NCBI RefSeq assembly: GCF_029760955.1
Contig: NZ_CP121682.1
Location: 6,324,001-6,388,000, forward strand
Direction of reading: 5' to 3'
DNA: 64,000 bases
From: Streptomyces cathayae
GTDB lineage: Bacteria; Actinomycetota; Actinomycetes; Streptomycetales; Streptomycetaceae
Shown here: positions 8,268 through 15,116 of the stretch, piece after piece
Position numbering within the stretch: the first letter of the stretch is position 1
Layout: every line of letters begins with the position of its first letter
Program-made: the position numbers and the translations under genes
Notes under the pieces: generated by a model
The model's database searches: none
Told to the model about the DNA's origin: nothing
Seen by the model: the letters and a program-made list of their open reading frames with translations, nothing else

Positions 8268-8719
8268 TACCGGGCCACCGACTCGGCCACGCACACCGGC
8301 TTCTCGCCGCCCTCGCGCTCCAGCGTGAAGGCCGTGGTCACCTGGACGCCGCCCGCCACCTCGTCGACGGCGGTGACCTTCGCGGTGGCACGCACCCGCG
8401 ACCCGACGGGGACGGGCGCGGGGAAACGCACCTTGTTCGTGCCGTAGTTGACGCCCATCTTCACGCCCTCGACGGAGAGCAGCTGCGGGCCGAACAGCGG
8501 CAGCAGCGACAGCGTCAGATAGCCGTGCGCGATGGTCGTGCCGAACGGCCCGGCCGCCGCCTTCTCCGGATCGACATGGATCCACTGGTGGTCACCGGTG
8601 GCCTCGGCGAACAGGTCGATCCGCTTCTGGTCGACCTCCAGCCAGTCCGTGTACCCCAGTTGCTCGCCCACCGCCGCCTTCAGGTCGTCGACGGAGGTGA
8701 AGATCCTCGGCTCTGCCAT
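8258..8719 (-). CDS. MaoC-family hydratase/dehydratase
   Basis: A 153-residue single hot-dog-fold protein of the R-specific enoyl-CoA hydratase type. The catalytic motif is visible as DHQWIHVDPEKAAAGPFGTT, containing the Asp and His of the hydratase-2 signature, followed by IAHGYLTLSLLPLF. It probably hydrates trans-2-enoyl-CoA to (R)-3-hydroxyacyl-CoA. ATG 8719 is preferred because the longer open frame upstream lies antisense to soxR and has no domain. The 3' end overlaps that of the TetR gene. The palindrome at 8772-8787 lies 53 bases upstream. The length fits the family. Confidence 0.92.
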   Translation of the reverse strand: MAEPRIFTSVDDLKAAVGEQLGYTDWLEVDQKRIDLFAEATGDHQWIHVDPEKAAAGPFGTTIAHGYLTLSLLPLFGPQLLSVEGVKMGVNYGTNKVRFPAPVPVGSRVRATAKVTAVDEVAGGVQVTTAFTLEREGGEKPVCVAESVARYYL

Positions 8720-8771
8720 GTCCCGGCCTTTCGCGTCACGTGATCGCACGCACCCACCCGCGCACGTCTGC

Positions 8772-8787
8772 CTAAGCGACTGCTTAG
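8772..8787. promoter_or_regulatory. Putative TetR operator of the MaoC gene
   Basis: CTAAGC GACT GCTTAG is a perfect 6+6 inverted repeat in the spacer between the MaoC gene and soxR, and similar half-sites occur upstream of the TetR gene at 7623. It lies 65 bases from the soxR start, so an effect on soxR is possible but not implied. Confidence 0.65.
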
Positions 8788-8838
8788 CATGGTCGGCCGT
8801 GCGGCCCTTGTCAACGGACCCGGGCCGTGCGGGACGGG

Positions 8839-8844
8839 TAGGCT
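8839..8844 (+). promoter_or_regulatory. -10 element of a leaderless promoter (soxR)
   Basis: TAGGCT is followed by seven bases and then the GTG start of soxR at 8852. The bases between contain a GAGGG too close to the start to serve as a ribosome-binding site, which supports a leaderless transcript. Confidence 0.55.
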
Positions 8845-8851
8845 TCGAGGG

Positions 8852-9412
8852 GTGCCCCAGATTCCGGAGAAGATCCACGAGCTCACGGTCGGCCAGCTCT
8901 CCGCGCGCAGCGGCGCCGCCGTGTCGGCCCTGCACTTCTACGAGTCGAAGGGCCTGATCGGCAGCCGCCGCACCACGGGCAACCAGCGCCGCTACAGCCG
9001 TGACACCCTCCGCCGGGTGGCGTTCATCCGGGCCGCCCAGCGCGTCGGCATCCCGCTCGCGACGATCCGCGGGGCGCTCGCCGAGCTCCCCCAGGAACGT
9101 ACTCCCACCCGGGACGACTGGGCGCATCTCTCCGAGGCCTGGCGCGCCGAACTGGACGAGCGCATCAAGCAGCTCAACCGGCTGCGCGATCACCTCACCG
9201 ACTGCATCGGCTGCGGCTGCCTCTCGCTGGACACCTGCGTCCTGTCCAACCCGGACGACGTCTTCGGCGGACGCCTGACGGGCTCCCGACTGCTGCCTGG
9301 GGCACCCGAGAAACCCGAGAAGCCCAAGAAACCCGAGTGCACCGAGAGCACAGTCGGTGGGCGATCGGGCGACCAGGCGGGCGGGGGCCCGTCCGGGCGG
9401 GGATCCGGGTGA
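8852..9412 (+). CDS. soxR: Redox-sensitive MerR-family regulator SoxR
   Basis: A 186-residue MerR-family activator. The N-terminal winged helix-turn-helix (residues about 8-75) contains [21 protein letters not shown] dimerisation helix follows. The [2Fe-2S] cluster ligands form the SoxR signature [12 protein letters not shown] (four cysteines, about residues 116-127). In Streptomyces, SoxR answers redox-active metabolites such as pigmented antibiotics rather than superoxide itself. The GTG at 8852 gives [12 protein letters not shown], the usual SoxR start. The C-terminal tail after GSRLL is long and rich in Pro, Lys, Glu and Gly ([12 protein letters not shown]). It is probably disordered and varies between species. 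It converges with the next gene across a strong hairpin. Confidence 0.95.
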   Translation: MPQIPEKIHELTVGQLSARSGAAVSALHFYESKGLIGSRRTTGNQRRYSRDTLRRVAFIRAAQRVGIPLATIRGALAELPQERTPTRDDWAHLSEAWRAELDERIKQLNRLRDHLTDCIGCGCLSLDTCVLSNPDDVFGGRLTGSRLLPGAPEKPEKPKKPECTESTVGGRSGDQAGGGPSGRGSG

Positions 9413-9414
9413 CA

Positions 9415-9446
9415 GTGGGGGCGCGGCATCCCCGGCGCGCCCCCAC
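9415..9446. terminator. Bidirectional hairpin terminator
   Basis: GTGGGGGCGCG / CGCGCCCCCAC, an 11-base-pair perfect stem with a 10-base loop, between the convergent 3' ends of soxR and the zinc-ribbon protein gene. No T-tract is present, as is common in Streptomyces. Confidence 0.75.
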
Positions 9447-9451
9447 ACCCC

Positions 9452-10054
9452 TCAGGCCGACACCAGCAGTTTCGACCGCCTGGCGTCCGCCAGTGCTTCG
9501 GCGGTCAGGACGGGGCGCGGCACCAGGATCCCGCAGTCCGTGCAGACCGGACCCGTCGACGGCTCGTGGTCCAGGTCGTACCGCCACCTGAGCCGTTCCC
9601 CCCGGCACACGGGGCAGGCCGAACCCGGCTCTCGCTCCAGCGCGGCGATCAGCCGTCGCAGCACCTCGGCCAGCGGCTCACGCGGATGTACGCGCGGGTC
9701 GTCGCACCAGGCCACGCCGAAACCGCCCCAGGTCAGCCGGTGCCAGTCGTCCACGCTGCCCGGCCTGCGCAGGCCGTCGTGCTTCTCCTTCCTGCGGCGC
9801 TCGGCGAACTCGACCTCGTAGGACTGCCAGACCGCCCGGGCCTCCTCCAGTTCGTCCAGTGCGGCCACGAGCCGCGCCGGGTCGACGGAGCGGTCCTCGG
9901 GGTCGAACCCGGCACGGGAGCACAGATGGTCCCAGGTCGCCCTGTGTCCGTACGGAGCGAATCGCTCAAGGCACTTGCGCAGCGAATAGCGCCGCAGCGC
10001 CAGGTCGCACCGTGGATCTCGGACCTGTCTCGCCAGACTTCGGAAACCGGCCAT
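9452..10054 (-). CDS. Uncharacterised protein with a C-terminal zinc-ribbon-like cluster
   Basis: A 200-residue soluble protein not recognised as a known family. The N-terminal half is basic and helical. Residues about 60-95 form a charged helix rich in Glu and Arg. The C-terminal part holds two CxxC pairs, CPVC at about 145 and CTDC at about 172, spaced as in a zinc ribbon. A tryptophan-rich segment (WHRLTWGGFGVAWCDD) lies between. Codon use is typical of the host, so it is probably a real gene. It stands alone between soxR and a 630-base region without a confident gene. The ATG at 10054 is one choice and shorter starts are possible. Confidence 0.75.
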   Translation of the reverse strand: MAGFRSLARQVRDPRCDLALRRYSLRKCLERFAPYGHRATWDHLCSRAGFDPEDRSVDPARLVAALDELEEARAVWQSYEVEFAERRRKEKHDGLRRPGSVDDWHRLTWGGFGVAWCDDPRVHPREPLAEVLRRLIAALEREPGSACPVCRGERLRWRYDLDHEPSTGPVCTDCGILVPRPVLTAEALADARRSKLLVSA

Positions 10055-10374
10055 CGTCCTGCACCTCCGTCACACCTGCACCTGTAATCCGGTCACTTCG
10101 GCGTCGTCGAACGGACGTCGTCGAGTAGACGTATCGACACGCGGATCGGCTCCATCTTTTTTCGACGGCCCCCGTCGGGCGGTCACGGACCGGCCGTCGG
10201 CCGGTCATGGTGAGTCACCGGTCAACTCCCGTGTCCGATGATTCAGTTGTGGTTCCGCGTGGTCATCTTCAGCGCCGCCGCAGCGGAAGGTGGCGCGTGT
10301 TCACCTTCCGTCGCGGGGACACCGGCGGTAGCCTCCCGCCCCGTCCCCGTCGGGAGGAGCCCCCGTGCCGCGGC
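10055..10374. other. Intergenic region without a convincing gene
   Basis: Third-position G/C is low in every frame here. A T-run at about 10157-10162 is followed by the small hairpin CGACGG CCC CCGTCG. A GC-rich palindromic patch (ACCGGCCGTCGGCCGGTCA) lies at about 10190-10207. These look like promoter or terminator remnants rather than coding sequence. Confidence 0.5.
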
Positions 10375-10611
10375 GTGCCGCGCACACCCCTCGACAGTCT
10401 GAGAACTCCCCGCAGCCTCCACGGGTTCCTGAAGAACGCGACGTTATGCGCACCGATCGCTTCCCTGATCACCCCGCTGTCCCCGGCGGACGCGGCCGAG
10501 GCGGCATCGCTGCAGGTGACAGAGGTGAACGACCTGGGGAAGCCGAACGGCGGCGGGCCACTGTCCGGCCCGCCGCCGTTCCTGTCGCTGTCGTCGCTGT
10601 CGTCGCTGTAG
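10375..10611 (+). CDS. Possible small protein of 78 residues with a TTA codon
   Basis: This frame shows clear G/C bias at third positions from about 10381 to the TAG at 10609, unlike the sequence before it. From GTG 10375 it would encode 78 residues ending in a Ser/Leu-rich tail (FLSLSSLSSL), with one Cys and a Pro/Gly-rich stretch before the tail. Codon 24 (10444-10446) is TTA, the rare leucine codon read by the bldA tRNA, so translation could depend on development. A GGGAGGAG lies 15 bases before the GTG, which is too far. It is better placed for another GTG at 10365 in a frame with poor codon bias. A strong hairpin falls within the 3' part. No relative is recognised, and it could be a chance frame. 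Confidence 0.35.
   Translation: MPRTPLDSLRTPRSLHGFLKNATLCAPIASLITPLSPADAAEAASLQVTEVNDLGKPNGGGPLSGPPPFLSLSSLSSL
10545..10581. terminator. Strong hairpin, 15-base-pair stem
   Basis: GAACGGCGGCGGGCC pairs perfectly with GGCCCGCCGCCGTTC around a 7-base loop. It could end transcription arriving from either side, including past the exo-muramidase gene stop at 10682. It overlaps the 3' part of the possible small gene, so one of the two readings may be wrong. Confidence 0.55.
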
Positions 10612-10681
10612 CCGTCTTAGCCGCCGTAGCCGCCGTACGGCGCGTGCCCGGCGGACTGCCCGCGAGGCGGACGCCCGTGCG

Positions 10682-11950
10682 TCAGCGGTACAGCAGGTAC
10701 TCCCGGCGCATCCGACGGAACGCCGCCAGTTCGTCCCGCCAGCCGGCCACGACCTCGTCCGTGTCCGCGCCCGCGTCGATCATCGTGCGCACCCGCGTGG
10801 AGCCGGTCAGCTTGTCGATCCAGTGGTCCGGACGCCAGGCGAATCCGCTCCACGCCCGCTTGGCGGTGACCAGCAGCCCCACTCCCGTACGTACCGGATC
10901 GAACGCGTCCCGGTCGTGCACGTGGAGCTGCACGCCCCCGACGGTCCTCCCCTGGAACTTGGAGAACGTGGGCGCGAAGTACGCCTCACGGAACCGCACA
11001 CCCGCCAGGCCGAGCCCGTTCGCCTCGGCCGCCCAGCGCCCGTCGATCCCCTCCGCGCCCAGCAGTTCGAACGGCCGGGTCGTCCCGCGCCCCTCGGACA
11101 GGTTGGTGCCCTCGAAGAGGCACGTCCCCGCGTACACCAGGGCCGTCTCGGGCGTCGGCATGTTGGGGCTGGGCGGTACCCACGGCAGCCCCGAGGCGTC
11201 GTAGAAGTCGGACCGCCGCCAGCCCGACATCCGTACCGTCTCCAGCCGTACCGGATCGGCCAGGAACTCCGCGTTGAACAGTCGCGCCAGCTCCGCCACC
11301 GTCATCCCGTGCGCCTGCGCGATCGGCTGCCGCCCGACGAACGTCGCGAACTCCGGATGCAGCACGGGCCCCAGCGCCGCCCGCCCGGTCATCGGGTTCG
11401 GCCGGTCGAGGACGACGAACCGCTTGCCCGCGAGCCGCGCCGCCTCCATGCAGTCGTAGAGCGTCCAGATGTACGTGTAGAAGCGGGCGCCCACGTCCTG
11501 GATGTCGAAGACGACCGTGTCGACGCCGGACGCGGTGAAGACGTCGGCCAGGGGCCGGCCGCTCTTCAGGTACGTGTCGTAGACGGGCAGGCCGGTCGCC
11601 GGGTCGTCGTGGCGGCCCTCGGAGCCGCCCGCCTGCGCGGTGCCCCGGAAGCCGTGCTCGGGTCCGAACACGGCGGTCAGGTCCACGCGGTCGTCGGCGT
11701 GCATGACGTCGACGATGTGCCGTACGTCCCGGGTGATGCCCGTCGGGTTGGTGACCACGCCGACGCGTCGGCCGTCGAGCAGCGCGTAACCGTCCGCCGC
11801 GAGCTGCTCGAAGCCGGTGCGCAGCCTCCGGCCCGCGGCGGGGGCCCGGCCGGGGGCCGCGTGCGCCGGGACGGTGGTGGCGGCGGTGGCCGCAGTGGCC
11901 GAGAGGGCAGCCGTGGTGGTGGCGAGCAGGCTCCGTCTGGACAGCTTCAT
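10682..11950 (-). CDS. Tat-exported DUF1343 protein, NamZ-like exo-beta-N-acetylmuramidase
   Basis: A 422-residue secreted protein. The N-terminus MKLSRRSLLATTTAAL has the twin-arginine motif SRRSLLA, a hydrophobic stretch and a cleavage site near AHAAP. The mature part is a DUF1343 (YbbC/NamZ, GH171) domain. Visible blocks are VGVVTNPTGI, FGPEHGFRG, VFDIQDVGARFYTYIWTLYD, LDRPNP and FEGTNLSEGRGTTRPFELLG. Characterised members remove terminal N-acetylmuramic acid from cell-wall fragments. ATG 11950 is firmly set by GGAGG 7 bases upstream; the frame extends further but without a signal or site. No N-acetylglucosaminidase or amidase partner is adjacent, so it may act alone in wall recycling outside the membrane. 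Confidence 0.9.
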   Translation of the reverse strand: MKLSRRSLLATTTAALSATAATAATTVPAHAAPGRAPAAGRRLRTGFEQLAADGYALLDGRRVGVVTNPTGITRDVRHIVDVMHADDRVDLTAVFGPEHGFRGTAQAGGSEGRHDDPATGLPVYDTYLKSGRPLADVFTASGVDTVVFDIQDVGARFYTYIWTLYDCMEAARLAGKRFVVLDRPNPMTGRAALGPVLHPEFATFVGRQPIAQAHGMTVAELARLFNAEFLADPVRLETVRMSGWRRSDFYDASGLPWVPPSPNMPTPETALVYAGTCLFEGTNLSEGRGTTRPFELLGAEGIDGRWAAEANGLGLAGVRFREAYFAPTFSKFQGRTVGGVQLHVHDRDAFDPVRTGVGLLVTAKRAWSGFAWRPDHWIDKLTGSTRVRTMIDAGADTDEVVAGWRDELAAFRRMRREYLLYR

Positions 11951-12063
11951 ACCGTGACCTCCGTGATCGCTGCGGGTGTCATGCCCACGCACGTTAACGC
12001 GCGTGAACCGCGCCGGGGAACGAGCAGGGCCCGGCCGGTTCACGTCTTCTCCTTCCGCCCGGC

Positions 12064-12079
12064 ATACCGACCGGTTAGT
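12064..12079. promoter_or_regulatory. Putative TetR operator upstream of the SDR gene
   Basis: ATACCGACCGGTTAGT contains the core CCGACCGGT, which is also found in the palindrome at 16181-16198. ACCGACCGGTCGGT-like sites are typical TetR operators in actinomycetes. It lies about 140 bases before the SDR start and 114 bases from the muramidase gene. The regulator is probably the TetR protein at 13275. Confidence 0.6.
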
Positions 12080-12219
12080 CTGGCGTGATGCGGGCGGCGT
12101 GACGGCGGCAACGCGGCGCGTCACCGCCGCGGCCGGGCCGAGATCGCCGGAATCACCGGGATCACCGGGAAACAGAGCCGGCCGGGCAAGCGGTCGGCCG
12201 GTCGTGTCGAAGGAGTCCG

Positions 12220-12993
12220 ATGGTGGAAGCCGTGCAGGGTGCGAAGGTGGTCGTCACGGGTGCCGGGGGCGGCATCGGGGCGGCACTCGCCCGTCGCTTC
12301 GCCGGCCAGGGGGCCCAGGTCGTCGTCAACGACCTGGACGCCGACCGGGCCGAGGCCGTCGCCGAGGAGATCGGCGGCATCGCGGTCCCGGGCGACGCGT
12401 CCCGCGTCGTCCCCGAGGCCCTGGACGCGCTCGGCGGCAGGATCGACGTCTACTGCGCCAACGCGGGCGTCGGCCGTGACGGCGGGGAGCCCGGCGGGCC
12501 GCTCGACGAACAGGGCTGGACGCTCTCCTGGGACGTCAACGTCATGGCCCACGTCCGCGCGGCGCACGCGCTGCTCCCCGACTGGCTGGAACGCGGCAGC
12601 GGCCGTTTCGTCTCCACCGTCTCCGCCGCCGGACTGCTCACCATGATCGGCACCGCCCCCTACAGCGTCACCAAGCACGGCGCCTACGCCTTCGCCGAAT
12701 GGCTGTCCCTGACGTACCGCCACCGCGGTGTGAAGGTCCACGCGATCTGCCCGCAGGGGGTGCGCACCGACATGCTCACCGACAGCGGCAGCGCGGGCGA
12801 GCTGGTGCTCAGGCCGACCGCGATCGAGCCCGAGGACGTGGCCGAGGCCCTGTTCCGCGGCATCGAGGAGGACCGCTTCCTGATCCTGCCGCACCCCGAG
12901 GTCGCCGAGTACTACCAGGCCCGCGCGGCCGACCCGGAGCGCTGGCTCGGTGGCATGAACCGCATCCAGCGGCACTGGGAGGCCACCCGGTGA
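12220..12993 (+). CDS. Short-chain dehydrogenase/reductase
   Basis: A 257-residue SDR oxidoreductase. The coenzyme motif TGAGGGIG lies at residues about 13-20, NAGVG at about 87, the catalytic Ser in STVSAAG and the pair in YSVTK at about residues 148-152. It probably oxidises or reduces a hydroxyl/keto group on an acyl intermediate with NAD(P). The start ATG 12220 follows AAGGAG by six bases. It precedes the TetR gene by 281 bases. Its promoter region carries the same operator core as the kinase/acyl-CoA dehydrogenase unit on the other strand, so the enzymes probably work in one degradative pathway. Confidence 0.92.
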   Translation: MVEAVQGAKVVVTGAGGGIGAALARRFAGQGAQVVVNDLDADRAEAVAEEIGGIAVPGDASRVVPEALDALGGRIDVYCANAGVGRDGGEPGGPLDEQGWTLSWDVNVMAHVRAAHALLPDWLERGSGRFVSTVSAAGLLTMIGTAPYSVTKHGAYAFAEWLSLTYRHRGVKVHAICPQGVRTDMLTDSGSAGELVLRPTAIEPEDVAEALFRGIEEDRFLILPHPEVAEYYQARAADPERWLGGMNRIQRHWEATR

Positions 12994-13157
12994 GCCGCCG
13001 GGACGGTCATGACCGGCCATGACCGCACGCGAGCCCGCGCGGCAGCCGGAGATCCTGCCCGACGCGCCGCGGACGGCAGGTGGGAGGATCCCCGTCGGGG
13101 AACCGTTTTCCCCCGACGCGGGACGGCCGACGGCACCAGCGGCGACGACCGGTGGTG

Positions 13158-13265
13158 ACGACGGCCGGTAGCGGCGACGATCAGCGGCAGCGACGATCAG
13201 CGGCAGCGACCGATGACCAGTGGCCAGTGACAACGATCAGCGACAACGAACAGTGACAACGAAAC
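13158..13265. repeat. Degenerate short repeats upstream of the TetR gene
   Basis: About a hundred bases of imperfect repetition of motifs such as GCGACGATCAGCGGCA, followed by GTGACAACGA and GCGACAACGA variants. It is noncoding and lies directly before the ribosome-binding region of the TetR gene, so it forms part of its 5' leader or promoter. It may vary in length between strains. Confidence 0.6.
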
Positions 13266-13274
13266 GGAAGGCAG

Positions 13275-13877
13275 GTGGCGGCAGTGCCCAGGACGACGGA
13301 CGGTGACGGGCCCCCGGTGCCGCAGCGGCTCCTGGCCGCCGCCACCCGGCTCTTCGCGGAGCAGGGCTACGACCGCACCTCCGTGCAGGAGATCGTCGAG
13401 GCGGCCGGTGTCACCAAGGGCGCGCTCTACCACTACTTCGGCTCCAAGGACGACCTGCTGCACGAGGTCTACGCGCGTGTGCTGCGCGTCCAGCAGGAAC
13501 GCCTGGACTCCTACGCGAACGCCGACGAGCCGATCGAGAAGCGCCTGCGCGGTGCCGCGGCCGACGTGGTCGTCACGACGATCGAGAACCTGGACGACGC
13601 GTCGATCTTCTTCCGCTCCATGCACCATCTGAGCCCGGAGAAGAACAAGCAGGTACGGGCCGAGCGCCGCCGCTACCACGAGCGCTTCCGCGCCCTGGTC
13701 GAGGAGGGCCAGGCGGCGGGCGTGTTCTCCACGGCGACCCCGGCCGACCTGGTGGTGGACTACCACTTCGGCTCCGTGCACCACCTGTCGACCTGGTACC
13801 GCCCCGACGGGCCGCTCACGCCGCAGCAGGTCGCCGATCACCTCGCCGACCTGCTGCTGCGCGCACTCCGCCCCTGA
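13275..13877 (+). CDS. TetR-family transcriptional regulator
   Basis: A 200-residue TetR protein. The helix-turn-helix is at about residues 18-63 (TSVQEIVEAAGVTKGALYHY). The C-terminal half is a TetR_C domain of the type found beside acyl-CoA dehydrogenases. The GTG at 13275 has GGAAGG upstream, and a second GTG three codons later is possible. The 3' end converges with the acyl-CoA dehydrogenase gene, leaving 18 bases. Two CCGACCGGT sites flank this block, upstream of the SDR and upstream of the kinase gene, making this protein the likely regulator of both units. Confidence 0.88.
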   Translation: MAAVPRTTDGDGPPVPQRLLAAATRLFAEQGYDRTSVQEIVEAAGVTKGALYHYFGSKDDLLHEVYARVLRVQQERLDSYANADEPIEKRLRGAAADVVVTTIENLDDASIFFRSMHHLSPEKNKQVRAERRRYHERFRALVEEGQAAGVFSTATPADLVVDYHFGSVHHLSTWYRPDGPLTPQQVADHLADLLLRALRP

Positions 13878-13895
13878 GCCGCCGGAGCTCCCTGC

Positions 13896-15110
13896 CTACA
13901 GGTACTTCTTCAGCTCCCGGCGCGCCAGCGACCGCTGGTGCACCTCGTCCGGGCCGTCGGCGATCATCAGCGTGCGGGCGCCGGCGTACAGCTCGGCCAG
14001 CGGGAAGTCCTGGCTGACCCCGCCGGCCCCGTACAGCTGGATGGCCCGGTCGAGGATGCCGACGACCGTGCGCGGGGTGGCGATCTTGATGGCCTGGATC
14101 TCGGTGTGGGCACCTCGGTTGCCCACGGTGTCCATCATCCAGGCCGTCTTCAGCACCAGCAGCCGCAGCTGCTCGACCGCGACCCGCGCGTCCGCGATCC
14201 AGTTCTGCACCACGCCCTGCTGGGCCAGTGGCTTGCCGAAGGCGTCACGGGACACGGCCCGCCGGCACATCAGCTCGATCGCCCGCTCGGCCATGCCGAT
14301 CAACCGCATGCAGTGGTGGATCCGGCCGGGGCCGAGCCGCGCCTGGGCGATGGCGAAACCGCCGCCCTCCTCACCGATCAGGTTCGCCACCGGCACGCGC
14401 GCACGGTCGAAGACCACCTCGGCGTGGCCGCCGTGGGAGTGGTCCTCGTAGCCGAACACCTGCATGGCGCGCTCGATCGTGACGCCGGGCGTGTCGCGGG
14501 GCACGAGGATCATCGACTGCTGGCGGCGGATGTCCGCCCCGTCCGGGTCGGTCTTGCCCATCACGATGAAGATCCTGCAGTCCGGGTGCATCGCCCCGGA
14601 GATGTACCACTTGCGGCCCGTGACGACGTACGAGTCGCCGTCCCGCTCGATGTGCGTGGTGATGTTGGTGGCGTCCGAGGAAGCCACCTCCGGCTCGGTC
14701 ATCGCGAACGCCGAGCGGATCTCCCCCGTCAGCAGGGGCTCCAGCCACTGCTTCTGCTGCTGCTCGTCGCCGAACTGGGCCAGCACCTCCATGTTCCCGG
14801 TGTCGGGCGCCGCGCAGTTGGTGGCGGTGGGCGCCAGCTGCGGGGAGCGGCCCGTGATCTCGGCGAGCGGGGCGTACTGGAGGTTGGTGAGGCCGGCACC
14901 GTACGTGGAGTCGGGCAGGAACAGGTTCCACAGCCCCTGCCGGCGGGCCTCGGCCTTGAGGTCCTCCACCACGGGGACGGTGTCCCAGGGCGAGGCCAGC
15001 CCGGCGCGCTGCTCGTGGGCGACCTGCTCGGCCGGGTAGACGTACTCGTCCATGAAGGCGAGCAGTCTGGCGCGCAGCTCCTCGGTGCGCGCGTCGAACG
15101 CGAAGTCCAT
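13896..15110 (-). CDS. Acyl-CoA dehydrogenase of the ACAD10/ACAD11 type
   Basis: A 404-residue flavoprotein. It carries the stretch GPGRIHHCMRLIGMAERAIE that is characteristic of the ACAD10/11 subfamily. Further matches are GYEDHSHGGHAEVVF, GAGGVSQDFPLAELY and ADGPDEVH near the C-terminus. The mammalian relatives have an APH-like kinase domain fused in front and are involved in breaking down 4-hydroxy fatty acyl-CoAs by phosphorylation and elimination. Here the kinase is the separate gene directly upstream, 6 bases away. I infer a role in degrading 4-hydroxy or similar acyl-CoAs. The ATG at 15110 follows the kinase stop closely, indicating translational coupling. Confidence 0.93.
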   Translation of the reverse strand: MDFAFDARTEELRARLLAFMDEYVYPAEQVAHEQRAGLASPWDTVPVVEDLKAEARRQGLWNLFLPDSTYGAGLTNLQYAPLAEITGRSPQLAPTATNCAAPDTGNMEVLAQFGDEQQQKQWLEPLLTGEIRSAFAMTEPEVASSDATNITTHIERDGDSYVVTGRKWYISGAMHPDCRIFIVMGKTDPDGADIRRQQSMILVPRDTPGVTIERAMQVFGYEDHSHGGHAEVVFDRARVPVANLIGEEGGGFAIAQARLGPGRIHHCMRLIGMAERAIELMCRRAVSRDAFGKPLAQQGVVQNWIADARVAVEQLRLLVLKTAWMMDTVGNRGAHTEIQAIKIATPRTVVGILDRAIQLYGAGGVSQDFPLAELYAGARTLMIADGPDEVHQRSLARRELKKYL

Positions 15111-15116
15111 GTCCCG

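Noticed and set aside
10365..11204. A 279-residue plus-strand protein starting at a GTG with a good ribosome-binding site.
   Set aside because: Most of it is antisense to the muramidase gene and its codon bias is poor compared with the other frame.
13158..13265. A CRISPR-like array in the repetitive leader of the TetR gene.
   Set aside because: Repeats are short, imperfect and without regular spacers, and there are no cas genes.
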